A stretch of 48,119 nucleotides of DNA from a bacterium (lineage in GTDB: Bacteria; Ratteibacteria; UBA8468), in the NCBI GenBank assembly GCA_030672255.1, contig DAOVGU010000137.1, positions 1 through 48,119 on the forward strand, given 5' to 3'. The notes under the pieces were generated by a model. It did not search any database. It had not been told where the DNA came from and saw nothing but the letters and a program-made list of their open reading frames with translations. Each line of letters begins with the position of its first letter. Position 1 is the first letter of the stretch. The position numbers and the translations under genes were made by a program. Of the stretch, positions 7,277 through 16,200 are shown piece by piece.

Positions 7277-7788
7277 AAACTATTACCATATTGAGATTTA
7301 GGCATAATTGTAGAAAGCGGTGTAGATAAAATATCTGAAGACCAACTTGCTAACATTGTAGGCAGCAACTTCCGCCACTATCCTATACGCTACCTTTAGT
7401 AGTAATATGCGTAATTAGCCCCTGATTAAATCAGGGGTCAAATTAATCTTGTAGCAAATATGCGGAGAGAGTTATCTTCTCTGAAATTACTGGCAGCAAC
7501 TATCAGTGTAGTTGGTGTGGTAAGAGGTTTATCCGTAAAGAAGATTTAGAGGACCACAAAACTGCAGTGAACTACCGGGGGTGCCAAGAAGAGATATTTA
7601 AGTGATGGGAAAGGGATAGAAATTAGGTATTAATTAACTTTTCGATCTTCAACACAACAATTTTTTTCATATAATTATCGTAATTTATTGTATGGAATTT
7701 CAAAGCGAACCTAAAAGCCTCGCTGACTTTCTCTTATTTTGTAAAGTGTATTGCCAAGAAGTGAATTTTGGATTAATATCTTTAGGTA
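7277..7788. other. Gene-poor gap with a palindrome and coding remnants
   Basis: No intact gene with a standard start is visible. A short open stretch at 7295-7399 (+) reads DLGIIVESGVDKISEDQL before a stop. Another at 7447-7605 (+) encodes a finger-like motif. CCCCTGATTAAATCAGGGG lies near 7420-7438. A TTGTATGGAATTTCAAA repeat lies near 7688-7704. Upstream of uvrB, TTGCCA (7751-7756) and TAATAT (7774-7779), 17 bp apart, could be a promoter with almost no leader. Confidence 0.5.
7447..7605 (+). pseudogene. Remnant encoding a zinc-finger-like motif
   Basis: The frame is open for 52 codons but has no ATG, GTG or TTG start. It contains NYQCSWCGKRFIRKEDLEDH followed by KTAVNYRGC, i.e. C-x2-C-x12-H-x8-C, resembling a C2H2/C2HC finger. 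It probably is the end of a broken gene. I do not recognise the parent protein. Confidence 0.35.
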
Positions 7789-9795
7789 ATGAGTAGTAAT
7801 TTTAAACTTGTCTCTGATTATCAGCCTAAAGGGGACCAGCCAAAGGCAATCAATTCTCTTCTTGAAGGTCTAAAGAGAGATGAGAAGTTCCAGACCCTAT
7901 TGGGGGTTACCGGTAGCGGCAAAACCCTTACGATGGCTAATGTTATTGCCAAAGTTAACCGCCCCACCCTTGTTATCTCTCATAACAAGACGTTAGCCGC
8001 ACAACTCTATTCGGAATTCAAGGAATTCTTTCCGAATAACCGGGTGAGATACTTTGTCTCCTACTACGACTACTATCAACCGGAGGCCTATATACCTTCC
8101 ACCGATACCTATATTGAAAAGGATGCCTCAATCAATGATGATATTGACCGATTGAGACTGTCTGCCACCAGCGCCCTTCTCTCCTCTCGGGATGTCATCA
8201 TTGTTGCTTCGGTCTCCTGTATCTATCCTTTAGGCAGTCCTGAGGACCATCTTGCTTTGATGCTCAGATTGAAAAAAGGCCGGGAGGTTGGCAGAAGGGA
8301 GATTCTAAAGAGGTTGGTAGAGATTCAGTATGAAAGAAATGATTTAGATCTAACGCGAGGTAAATTTCGCGTAAGGGGAAATAACATTGAACTTATCCCG
8401 GCCTATGAAGAGGAAGGTATAAGGATTGAGCTCTCGGACACGCAGGTGGAAGAGTTAGATACCATTGATCCCTTAACCGGAAGAAGAAAAAGGAGGCTCG
8501 AGGAGATTGCCATTTATCCCGCCAAGCATTTTGTTACCACTAAAAGCAAATTAGAAAGAGCAATTTCCTCGATCAGAGAGGAATTAGCCGAGCAGTTAAA
8601 AAATTTAAAGAAGGAGAAGAAATTATTAGAGGCAGAAAGGTTAGAATCCCGCACAAAGTATGACTTAGAGATGCTCAAGGAGATCGGTTACTGCCATGGG
8701 ATGGAAAACTACTCCAGGCACTTCTCAGGAAGACTTCCCGGAGAAAGGCCCCAGGTACTCCTGGACTACTTTCCGGAAGATCTTCTACTTTTTATTGATG
8801 AATCACATGTCACCATTCCCCAACTTCGGGGAATGCATTTAGGGGACCGGTCCCGCAAGGAGACCTTGATTGAATATGGTTTCCGGCTTCCTTCTGCTTT
8901 AGACAATCGACCTTTAACCTATCAGGAGTTTGAGAGTTTAATCAAAAATGTTATCTTTGCCTCGGCTACCCCAAGTAGATTTGAAATAGGACTCTGTGGA
9001 GCCAAAAGATTAGGGGAGAAATCAAAAAAGATTGCCGAACAGATCATCCGGCCTACCGGACTTCTGGAGCCTCCGATTTTGCTGAGGTCAACCAAGGGGC
9101 AGATCGATGACCTCATAAAAGAGATCAAAGAGAGAGCGAAAAAGGGAGAGAGGGTACTGGTTATTACCCTTACCCGGCATATGGCCGAAGATTTAGCCGA
9201 CTATCTAAAGGAACTTGGCATAAAGGTTGAATATATTCATTATGAGGTAGATACAATCAAGAGGGTAGAGCTATTACGGAATTTAAGGGAGGCAAAGTTT
9301 GATGTTTTAGTTGGCATCAATCTTTTGCGGGAAGGATTGGATTTACCTGAGGTCAGTCTGGTGGCAATCCTTGATGCCGATAAGGAAGGTTTTCTTCGCT
9401 CGGAGACCTCTCTGATCCAGGTGGCAGGAAGAGCCGCCAGAAGTCTTAACGGGAAGGTCATTATGTATGCCGATAAAGTTACAAAATCGATGAGATTGGC
9501 GATCAATGAAACTAACCGCAGACGCAAAATCCAAGAGGATTATAATCAAAAGCACCATATTACTCCGGTTTCAATTAAGAAACCAATCTATAAAGGAATT
9601 GAAGAGATCATCAGAAGCAAAAAAACAACTGAGCGTCCTTTTCTCAGTGAAAAGGAAGAGAGGTATTTGGGCAAGGATCTCTCGGCGATCATCAAGAGAC
9701 TCCAGCGGCAGATGTTTACCGCCGCCAAAAACCTGGATTACGAGAAGGCCGCCGCCCTTCGCGACAGAATAAAGGAATTAAGGAATGAAAAATAG
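7789..9795 (+). CDS. uvrB: Excinuclease ABC subunit B
   Basis: UvrB (668 aa, normal length) verifies damage in nucleotide excision repair, receiving DNA from UvrA and recruiting UvrC. Visible motifs are Walker A GVTGSGKT near residue 39, the YYDYYQPEAY beta-hairpin that probes the strands, DESH (Walker B/helicase motif II) near residue 337, IFASATPSRFE, motif VI QVAGRAARS, and a C-terminal UVR domain (LQRQMFTAAKNLDYEKAAALRDRI) for UvrC contact. Its last bases overlap the nadC start, so the genes are coupled. I see no palindromic insert. Confidence 0.97.
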   Translation: MSSNFKLVSDYQPKGDQPKAINSLLEGLKRDEKFQTLLGVTGSGKTLTMANVIAKVNRPTLVISHNKTLAAQLYSEFKEFFPNNRVRYFVSYYDYYQPEAYIPSTDTYIEKDASINDDIDRLRLSATSALLSSRDVIIVASVSCIYPLGSPEDHLALMLRLKKGREVGRREILKRLVEIQYERNDLDLTRGKFRVRGNNIELIPAYEEEGIRIELSDTQVEELDTIDPLTGRRKRRLEEIAIYPAKHFVTTKSKLERAISSIREELAEQLKNLKKEKKLLEAERLESRTKYDLEMLKEIGYCHGMENYSRHFSGRLPGERPQVLLDYFPEDLLLFIDESHVTIPQLRGMHLGDRSRKETLIEYGFRLPSALDNRPLTYQEFESLIKNVIFASATPSRFEIGLCGAKRLGEKSKKIAEQIIRPTGLLEPPILLRSTKGQIDDLIKEIKERAKKGERVLVITLTRHMAEDLADYLKELGIKVEYIHYEVDTIKRVELLRNLREAKFDVLVGINLLREGLDLPEVSLVAILDADKEGFLRSETSLIQVAGRAARSLNGKVIMYADKVTKSMRLAINETNRRRKIQEDYNQKHHITPVSIKKPIYKGIEEIIRSKKTTERPFLSEKEERYLGKDLSAIIKRLQRQMFTAAKNLDYEKAAALRDRIKELRNEK

Positions 9796-10660
9796 GAAGG
9801 AAATAGAGGATTTAATCAAGAGAGCTCTTGCTGAGGATATTGGAGAAGGGGATACTACAACAAAAATCCTATTTCCTAAACCGAAAAGGGCAAAGGCAAT
9901 AATTTTAGCTAAAGAAAAGGGGATTATTGCCGGGCTTCCCATAGCGAAATTGGTTTTTAAGCTAATCGATAAAAAGATTAGATTTATTCCTCAGGTAAAG
10001 GAGGGAGAAAAGATTAAAGCTAATCAGATTATTGCTAAGGTAATCGGGAATTGCGCCGGCCTCCTCTCCGGAGAAAGAACAGCATTAAATTTCCTGTCCC
10101 ATCTTTCCGGAATTGCCACCTTAACCAATCTCTTTGTTAAAAAAGTAAAAAATAGAGTAAAGATTATGGATACCAGAAAGACAACTCCCAATTTAAGGCT
10201 ATTGGAGAAGTATGCGGTAAGAATTGGCGGAGGAAAGAATCATCGCTTTGGCCTTTTCGATGATATTTTAATCAAGGATAACCACATTAAAATCAAATAT
10301 CAAAAATCAACCCCTGATTTAATCAGGGGCAAAAATCAAGTGATTAAGGATTTAGTTATTAAGGCAAAAAAGAAAGCAAAAAAAATGAAGGTGGAGATTG
10401 AGGTCAGTAATTATCAAGAGGCAAAAGCGGCAATAACAGCAGGAGCGGATATCATTATGCTGGATAATATGAAACCGGAGAAAATTAGAAAAGTCGTGAA
10501 ACTTGCCAATAATTTACCAGAAAAACCAATTTTTGAGGTCTCCGGAGGAATAACTCTTAAGAGTATCAATCAATTTGCCTCTCTTGGAATTGACCGCATC
10601 TCCATCGGCTCTCTCACTCACTCCGCCCCCGCCCTGGATTTAGGGATGGAGATAATATGA
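9785..10660 (+). CDS. nadC: Nicotinate-nucleotide pyrophosphorylase (quinolinate phosphoribosyltransferase)
   Basis: NadC converts quinolinate and PRPP to nicotinate mononucleotide, CO2 and pyrophosphate in NAD synthesis. The family core is clear: LAEDIGEGDTTT, LSGERTALNFLSHLSGIAT, DTRKTTPNLRLLEKYAVRIGGG, HRFGLFDDILIKDNHI and the EVSGGITL phosphate loop. At 291 aa it is a little long. The extra comes from CCCCTGATTTAATCAGGGG (10311-10329), which adds STPDLIRGK in frame just after the conserved KDNHI strand. The start overlaps uvrB by 11 bases and the end overlaps mtaB by 4 (ATGA). Confidence 0.95.
   Translation: MKNRKEIEDLIKRALAEDIGEGDTTTKILFPKPKRAKAIILAKEKGIIAGLPIAKLVFKLIDKKIRFIPQVKEGEKIKANQIIAKVIGNCAGLLSGERTALNFLSHLSGIATLTNLFVKKVKNRVKIMDTRKTTPNLRLLEKYAVRIGGGKNHRFGLFDDILIKDNHIKIKYQKSTPDLIRGKNQVIKDLVIKAKKKAKKMKVEIEVSNYQEAKAAITAGADIIMLDNMKPEKIRKVVKLANNLPEKPIFEVSGGITLKSINQFASLGIDRISIGSLTHSAPALDLGMEII
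10311..10329. repeat. Palindromic insert in nadC
   Basis: CCCCTGATTTAATCAGGGG, a perfect palindrome apart from the central base, read in frame as TPDLIRG. The same palindrome is intergenic at 7420-7438. Confidence 0.85.
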
Positions 10661-11862
10661 ATGTGGCTTTAGTAACACTTGGATGTAAGGTCAACCAGTA
10701 TGAGAGCCAGATTTATCGGGAAAACTTTAAGAATAACGGCTTCGAAATAAGAGATTTTGGAGAGTCTTCCGATATTGTTCTCATTAATACCTGCGTGGTG
10801 ACAAAAAGGGCGGAAAAGGAATCAAGAAATTTAATTCATCGTTCCTTAAGAACCTCTCAGAAGGTCATTGTCACCGGCTGCTATGTGGAAAAGGACAATG
10901 AGACTCTAAAGGAAAAATTCCCTCAGATAGAAGTTGTTAAAAGAGAAAGGTTACTTAATAATGGCTATTTTAAGAAAAAGGTCAATAAAATCCATAATTT
11001 CTCGGGACATACGCGTGCTTTCATCAAGATTGAGGATGGTTGCGAAAAGTTCTGTAGTTACTGCATCATCCCTTATCTGCGCGGTCGCGTGAAAAACAGG
11101 AGTTCAAAAGAGGTTTTAGAGGAGATCGAAGGTTTAGTGGGAAATGATTATAAGGAATTTGTTCTCACTGGAGTTGATCTCGGTGCTTATGAAGGATTGG
11201 ACAATCTGCTTGCCGAAATAGAGAAAATCAAAGAAGTAAAGCGTATAAGGCTTTCTTCTCTGGAGCCTAAAGAGATTAGCAGCTCCTTGATTGACCTTTT
11301 AGGCTCAAATCAAAAATTCTGCCCTCATCTGCATATCCCTTTGCAGAGTGGGGATGATAGAATCTTAAGATTGATGAATCGGGACTATTCGCTCAAGGAT
11401 TATACGGCATTGATTGAAAAAATCAGGAAAAAGATTCCTGAAATCTGCTTTACCACCGATGTTATGGTCGGATTTCCCGGAGAAGACAGGGAAGCGTTCT
11501 CAAATACAGTTAGGACCATTAAGGAAATTGGCTTTTCTAAGGTCCATTGCTTTCGTTATTCCGCCCGGGAAAGAACAAAAGCGGCAAAATTAGCGAACCA
11601 AGTTAAGGAAGAGGAAAAGAGAGAAAGGGCAGAAGCTACCAGATTATCGGCTGAGGAGGTCTCCCGGAAGATAAAGAGAAACTTCCTGAGAAAGACCCTC
11701 TCTGTATTGGTTGAAGGGAAGAAAAGGAATGGGCATTTCTTTGGCTATTCGGAGCATTATCTTCCTGTTTTGATTGAAGAGGAAGTCGGTGTCAATCAGA
11801 TCATCAAAGTGCGAATAGGGAATTTAAAGGGAGATTGTTTAGTTGGCTCTATTCTTTGTTAA
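10657..11862 (+). CDS. mtaB: tRNA t6A37 methylthiotransferase MtaB-like radical SAM protein
   Basis: The 401-aa protein belongs to the methylthiotransferase family. The N-terminal domain has TLGCKVNQYES (C10), INTCVV and VTGCY, which hold the auxiliary 4Fe-4S cluster. The radical SAM motif C129-x3-C133-x2-C136 (CEKFCSYC) follows, then the conserved FVLTGVDLGAY and HLHIPLQSGDDRIL. A shortened TRAM-like end comes last. GCKVNQYES and the length fit MtaB, which turns t6A37 into ms2t6A37 in ANN-decoding tRNAs, better than MiaB or RimO. It is coupled to nadC by ATGA and meets argJ tail to tail with a 14-base overlap. Confidence 0.9.
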   Translation: MNVALVTLGCKVNQYESQIYRENFKNNGFEIRDFGESSDIVLINTCVVTKRAEKESRNLIHRSLRTSQKVIVTGCYVEKDNETLKEKFPQIEVVKRERLLNNGYFKKKVNKIHNFSGHTRAFIKIEDGCEKFCSYCIIPYLRGRVKNRSSKEVLEEIEGLVGNDYKEFVLTGVDLGAYEGLDNLLAEIEKIKEVKRIRLSSLEPKEISSSLIDLLGSNQKFCPHLHIPLQSGDDRILRLMNRDYSLKDYTALIEKIRKKIPEICFTTDVMVGFPGEDREAFSNTVRTIKEIGFSKVHCFRYSARERTKAAKLANQVKEEEKRERAEATRLSAEEVSRKIKRNFLRKTLSVLVEGKKRNGHFFGYSEHYLPVLIEEEVGVNQIIKVRIGNLKGDCLVGSILC

Positions 11863-13045
11863 TCCTCACATATTCTTCTGTGAGGTCACAGCCAAAGGCG
11901 GTGCTCTGGGATTTACCTGAATAAAGATTTATCTCAATCTTTATTGCTTTCTTATTAAGGCTTTCCCGCAGTCTTTTTTCCTGATAATTCCGAATTTCCC
12001 CTTTGGAAAAGACCAGAATCCCATTTATAGACAGATCAAGCAGATTTGGATTTGCTCTTCCCCTTGCTCGGCCAAGAGCGGCCATGATTCTGCCCCAATT
12101 GGGAAAAGAACCGGCAATCGCTGCTTTTACCAAATTAGAACCGGCAACCATTTTTGCGATGCGGACTGCATCCTTCTGACACCAGGCTCCCTTGACTTTC
12201 ACCTCAATAACCTTGGTTGCTCCTTCCCCATCGGCAACAATCAGCTTTGCTAAGTCAAGGGAAATTTTATTTAAGGCAGAGGAAAATTTCAAAAAATTCT
12301 CAGTTCCCTTTCTGATTTTTCTGTTTCTCGCCTCTCCATTGGCTAAAATAATTGCCGAATCGTTGGTGCTCTCTTCATTATCTACGGTAATCCTGTTGAA
12401 GGAGTCTCTTACTGCTAAGATCAATGCTTCCCTTAAGGCTGCCGGTTCAATCAGCGCATCGGTAGTAAAGAAAGCAAGCATTGTGGCTAAATTTGGGCCA
12501 ATCATCCCCGCCCCTTTTGCTATTCCTCCAATTCTTACCTCCCTTTTCCCCTGGCCAAAGATTTTAGTGGCAATGGTTGCCTCCTTAATCTTTTTATCGG
12601 TGGTAAGAATTGCTTGTGCAGTCGAGTTGCTGGCTTCAGAGAGATGATTAACCAGGTTGGGAATTGCTCTTTTAATCTTAGTGATCGGTAAAAAAACACC
12701 GATTCTGCCGGTAGAGGCAAGGAGAATCTCCTCCTCTTTCAGGGAAAGAGATTTAGCGAGTGATTGAACAATAGCCTGGCTATCTCTAATCCCTTTCTTT
12801 CCCGTACAGGTATTGGCATTACCACTGATGATAAAAATTGCTCGGGCATTTGGCTTTTTTAAATGTTTAAGGTCAACAAGGATGGAGGCAGACTTTATCC
12901 TGTTTGTGGTGAAGAGACCAGCAGCAATTGCTCTTGAATCAGAATAGATAAGGGCGAGATCCTTTTTATTGTTTTTCTTTATTCCACAGGAAATCCCCGC
13001 CGCTTTGAAACCACGTGGATAAGTAACTCCCGAATTGCGATACAT
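11849..13045 (-). CDS. argJ: Bifunctional ornithine acetyltransferase / N-acetylglutamate synthase
   Basis: ArgJ (398 aa) moves acetyl from N-acetylornithine to glutamate, making the arginine pathway cyclic. The self-cleavage site is visible as KGAGMIGPNLATML (177-190), with Thr188 as the expected nucleophile of the beta chain. GVTYPRGFKAAGISCGIK at the start, TVDNEESTNDSA and IAGSFPNWGRIMAALGRA complete the family pattern. No insert is seen. It follows ispD in the same direction after a repeat-bearing gap. argH lies 32 kb away, so the pathway is scattered. Confidence 0.95.
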   Translation of the reverse strand: MYRNSGVTYPRGFKAAGISCGIKKNNKKDLALIYSDSRAIAAGLFTTNRIKSASILVDLKHLKKPNARAIFIISGNANTCTGKKGIRDSQAIVQSLAKSLSLKEEEILLASTGRIGVFLPITKIKRAIPNLVNHLSEASNSTAQAILTTDKKIKEATIATKIFGQGKREVRIGGIAKGAGMIGPNLATMLAFFTTDALIEPAALREALILAVRDSFNRITVDNEESTNDSAIILANGEARNRKIRKGTENFLKFSSALNKISLDLAKLIVADGEGATKVIEVKVKGAWCQKDAVRIAKMVAGSNLVKAAIAGSFPNWGRIMAALGRARGRANPNLLDLSINGILVFSKGEIRNYQEKRLRESLNKKAIKIEINLYSGKSQSTAFGCDLTEEYVRINKE

Positions 13046-13117
13046 CTTTGATACTCTTGTTTAATTACTCGCCATTGTGTCGCAAGCGAAGGAAAGCAAT
13101 GCTGGATATCATATCAA

Positions 13118-13136
13118 CCCCGTATTTAATACGGGG
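13118..13136. repeat. CCCCGTATTTAATACGGGG palindrome
   Basis: Copy in the argJ-ispD gap, lying inside an outer GTGTCG..CGACAC hairpin (about 13077-13151). Confidence 0.85.
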
Positions 13137-13153
13137 GAGTAGGCCGACACAAT

Positions 13154-13861
13154 TCATGGTTGCCTCATCTTCAGGATTGCTCTAGCCAGGAGGAGGTCAT
13201 TTTTTGTAGTAATCTTAATATTACAAGGGTCCCCTTTAATGATCTTTGCTGAAATACCAATCCTCTCCACCAAAGAGGCCGAATCCGTTCCCAAAAAATG
13301 ATCCTTCTTTGCCCGGAAATAGGCCTTTTGAATAATTGAGGCTCTGAACCCCTGGGGCGTCTGAACCCTCCAGAAGGATCCTCTATTCTTTATTGTAGAT
13401 TTAATAAAAAAAGAACCTCTCACTTCCTTAATTGTATCGGAAATGGGAAGTCCAACAACAGCCGCTTTATACCTTTTTGCGGCTAAAGTTATCCTTCTAA
13501 TTAACCCTTTAGTAAGGAAGGGTCTGGCTCCATCATGAATAAGGATGAGATCGCAAAGAGAATTTATTCTCTTTAACCCTAAAGCAACGGAATCCTGCCG
13601 GCTCTTTCCTCCTGCAACTATCTCCTTAACCTTGGAGATGCGGTATTTTCTTACCAATCTCCTTGCCTCTGAAATCCTGCTCTCCTCCACTACCAAGATG
13701 ATATCATCAATAAAAGAGGAGGCTTCTAATGTAAGGAGGCTATAGGTAAGGAGAGGCTTTCCTTCGAGGAGGAAAAAGGGTTTATTAAGTTGATAATCAA
13801 GTCTTTTACCCTTTCCGGCTGCCGGCACAACCACTGTTACATAGGGGTCAGGTCTCAACAT
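13154..13861 (-). CDS. ispD: 2-C-methyl-D-erythritol 4-phosphate cytidylyltransferase
   Basis: IspD (235 aa) attaches CMP to methylerythritol phosphate in the non-mevalonate isoprenoid pathway. The nucleotide-binding loop VVPAAGKGKRL (11-21), the IHDGARPFL motif and the late TPQGFR and GTDSASLVE segments are all present. The first six residues, MLRPDP, are encoded by one arm of the GGGGTCAGGTC inverted repeat, so the start codon seems to be supplied by the repeat. Native IspD usually begins only a few residues before VTVVVPAAG. ispF is not next to it. The gene lies after the PIN/TRAM gene, an order known from Firmicutes. Confidence 0.94.
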   Translation of the reverse strand: MLRPDPYVTVVVPAAGKGKRLDYQLNKPFFLLEGKPLLTYSLLTLEASSFIDDIILVVEESRISEARRLVRKYRISKVKEIVAGGKSRQDSVALGLKRINSLCDLILIHDGARPFLTKGLIRRITLAAKRYKAAVVGLPISDTIKEVRGSFFIKSTIKNRGSFWRVQTPQGFRASIIQKAYFRAKKDHFLGTDSASLVERIGISAKIIKGDPCNIKITTKNDLLLARAILKMRQP

Positions 13862-13976
13862 TTGACAAAACGTTTATAAGTTCAAGATTCATCTCAATTC
13901 AGTATTTTAATAGTAAAATAATTTAAAAAATCTCTAACTTCATCAGGGAAAGTGTCAAATGTTGAGACCTGACCCC
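13844..13976. repeat. GGGGTCAGGTC inverted-repeat element, copy 1
   Basis: Two perfect 24-bp arms (13844-13867 and 13953-13976) flank an AT-rich centre. The arms start GGGGTCAGGTCTCAACAT. The left arm contains the ispD start codon; the right arm starts a few bases after the PIN/TRAM stop. It looks like a small non-autonomous mobile element. Similar GGGGTCAGGTC ends are, to my knowledge, seen near REP-type transposases, but no transposase is here. Confidence 0.9.
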
Positions 13977-13981
13977 TTATC

Positions 13982-14956
13982 TTATTTTAATTCAGCAAAG
14001 ATCATTCTTCCACTTACCGTCTGGATGGTAGAGTTGATGGTTACATCTGTAGTTTTGCCCACAGCTTTCTTACCATTTTCCACCACGACCATTGTCCCAT
14101 CCTCGAGATAACCAACGCCCTGACTTTCCTCCTTTCCCTCCCTTATAACCTTCAGGCGAAGAGTTTCTCCGGCCAATAATTTCGGCTTTAAGACGGTAGC
14201 TAAGTTATTAAGATTGAGCACCTCAATATTTTGCACCTCGGCTACTTTAGTGAGATTGTAATCATTGGTCAGAAGTCTTGCATTCATCTCTGCGGTGAGC
14301 TTTACCAATTTGCTGTCCGTTCCAATTAATTCGGGAAAGTCCACCTCGTGAACCCGGACATCTAAGGAGGAATCTTTACGCATCTTGTCAAGCATTTCCA
14401 GCCCCCGGCGACCCTTCTGTCGCCTCAGGTCATTGCTGGAATCGGCAATCGTCTGTAGTTCCTGCATAATGAAGTTTGGAATGATCAAGATATAGGGTAA
14501 AAAACCAATTTTACAGATGTCATATAATCGACCATCGATGATTACGCTGGAGTCAGTGATCAAAATACCCTTACCTTTCTCCTTCTTTCCACCAAAATAG
14601 GGAAGAAGAAAGCCAAACTCCTTTGCCTGTCGCACCGCAATCATTATCCCTAAATAGCAAAAGACAAAATAGAGGCCAAACCTAATGTAAAGTTCGGCCT
14701 CCTTCTCTACCGGAATGAGAAGAAGGAAGTTACTAAGAAGGATAGCGACCACAAGTCCGCTGATTAAACCCAATGCTGCCAGCAACAGTTGCCGAGGAGA
14801 GACCATCTGGAGAAGCCTTTCTAATCCCACGATAATGATCGAGCCTCCAAAACCAAATAAAAGTCCACTGATAGAATTTGAGGTAATATAGTAGCCAGAA
14901 ATGGTGGAAAGGATTACAAAACAGATCCGGATTAAATTAAAACCCATATATTTCAC
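13982..14956 (-). CDS. Membrane-anchored PIN-TRAM domain protein (YacL-like)
   Basis: The 324-aa protein has about four N-terminal membrane helices (residues 8-110), then a PIN domain beginning ILITDSSVIIDGRLYDI (D135 and D141 acidic), with later LTAEMNARLLTNDYNL. A TRAM domain ends it (GETLRLKVIREGKEESQGVGYL ... TVSGRMIFAE split here). This matches the YacL/PilT-like family, often encoded beside ispD. A nuclease role is inferred from the PIN fold; TRAM suggests RNA binding. The start has a good GGGGGTGA Shine-Dalgarno. It lies four bases from the mlaD stop. Confidence 0.9.
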   Translation of the reverse strand: MKYMGFNLIRICFVILSTISGYYITSNSISGLLFGFGGSIIIVGLERLLQMVSPRQLLLAALGLISGLVVAILLSNFLLLIPVEKEAELYIRFGLYFVFCYLGIMIAVRQAKEFGFLLPYFGGKKEKGKGILITDSSVIIDGRLYDICKIGFLPYILIIPNFIMQELQTIADSSNDLRRQKGRRGLEMLDKMRKDSSLDVRVHEVDFPELIGTDSKLVKLTAEMNARLLTNDYNLTKVAEVQNIEVLNLNNLATVLKPKLLAGETLRLKVIREGKEESQGVGYLEDGTMVVVENGKKAVGKTTDVTINSTIQTVSGRMIFAELK

Positions 14957-14960
14957 CCCC

Positions 14961-15989
14961 TTATTTTTCCCCTTTGGGTATCCTCAACAGCCTCCAGGGA
15001 TGTCTCTTAATCTCCTTCAGCAAACTCACAATCTCCCGATGCAACTCATCGGAGGCAATAAGTTTGCCAACCGTTCCTTCTTGATTTTCAATCCGGGAAG
15101 CAATCGTATTAACCTTAGAAACAATGGCATTAAACTCTGCGGTAGATTTGCGGAAACTTATGGCCGAAGCCTCTACCTCCTTCAATACCGACCTTAAATC
15201 GGAATAGAGTTTCTCATCCTTGGCTAATTTACCAAGGGTTGATTTCCCTTCCTCGGCTAACTTCAGAAATTTATTGACCCTTTCCGTAGTTTCCTTTAGG
15301 TTGGCTGCCACGAGTTTGCTATTGGTAATTGCCGCTTTGAGATCTTTTTTATTAGCCTCTAAAAGAGTCCGAAAAGCGGTGACTGAACCCTCAGTTTTTT
15401 CTGTTAAACTATTGATATTAGCTATCAATTCCTTTCCTCCTGTGGTAAGGGCTAAAAGATCTTTAAAGATCTTATTTAAGGAGATTTTCATCTCCTCATC
15501 GGCTAAAATATCATTGGCTGCGGCAAGAACCTGGGTAATATCCCGGATCATATCCTCTCCTAAATTGACCAATCTCTCCATGGGAATAGGATCGATCCCA
15601 TTGATAAGCTCCTTATCTCCAATTAAGGGGGTATCGGTAAGGGAGGTAGGCATAATCTCCGCATATCTATCTCCGACAAGGCCAAGGCTTCTGATGAGAA
15701 CCCGAGAACTCCTTCCTAATTTGACATCTTTCTTTAACCAGAGGGTAACAATTACCCTCGGCCTTTCTTCATATACTACCTCTATTTCCCTTACCTCACC
15801 AACCCGCACTCCACTTACCCTCACCGGCGCCCCCGGTTCGAGCCCGGAGACAAAATTGAAAGCAACCTTGACCTCATATCCTTCCTTCCTTAAGGTAAGA
15901 ATGCCCTTGGAAAATATGAATGCACCAAGAATAAGAAAAGCTAAAAGAAGAAAGACACCTACTCTCAATTCTAACGTTATCTTTTTCAT
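14961..15989 (-). CDS. mlaD: MlaD-type MCE-domain lipid-transport protein
   Basis: This 342-aa substrate-binding subunit has one N-terminal membrane anchor (LRVGVFLLLAFLILGAFIF) followed by an MCE domain (YEVKVAFNFVSGLEPGAPV, VRVGEVREIEV, RSLGLVGDRYAEIMP). A long helical tail of about 200 residues follows. It would form a hexameric ring that carries phospholipids between inner and outer membrane with MlaE and MlaF. I place the start at 15989 (MKKITLELRVG). The upstream ten codons (MPPKKYSEHT) are read from the palindromic element that ends two bases before the ATG. No Shine-Dalgarno is visible. Confidence 0.9.
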   Translation of the reverse strand: MKKITLELRVGVFLLLAFLILGAFIFSKGILTLRKEGYEVKVAFNFVSGLEPGAPVRVSGVRVGEVREIEVVYEERPRVIVTLWLKKDVKLGRSSRVLIRSLGLVGDRYAEIMPTSLTDTPLIGDKELINGIDPIPMERLVNLGEDMIRDITQVLAAANDILADEEMKISLNKIFKDLLALTTGGKELIANINSLTEKTEGSVTAFRTLLEANKKDLKAAITNSKLVAANLKETTERVNKFLKLAEEGKSTLGKLAKDEKLYSDLRSVLKEVEASAISFRKSTAEFNAIVSKVNTIASRIENQEGTVGKLIASDELHREIVSLLKEIKRHPWRLLRIPKGEK

Positions 15990-15991
15990 AG

Positions 15992-16200
15992 TATGTTCGG
16001 AGTATTTCTTCGGCGGCACGCCTCCAGAAATAGTCCTCTCATTAGTGTTTTAAATACAAAGGCGAGGAAAGTTTCTGTAGCGGCCTTGTTAGCGACGAAC
16101 GGGCACGGTGTCCTCGAAGAGGACGAGTGAGGAGCAACGAGAGCGAAGATTTCCTCGCTGGGGAAATCAAGCGTGCCGCCGAAGAAACTTTCCGAGCCTC
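15992..16200 (-). repeat. Palindromic stop-to-start element, copy B (mlaF to mlaD)
   Basis: It fills the gap between the mlaF stop (TGA then GAGGCTCGG) and two bases before the mlaD ATG (CCGAACATA-CT-ATG). TTTCTTCGGCGGCACGC (16005-16021) is the exact inverse of 16171-16187. The interior shares modules with copies A and C. Confidence 0.85.
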
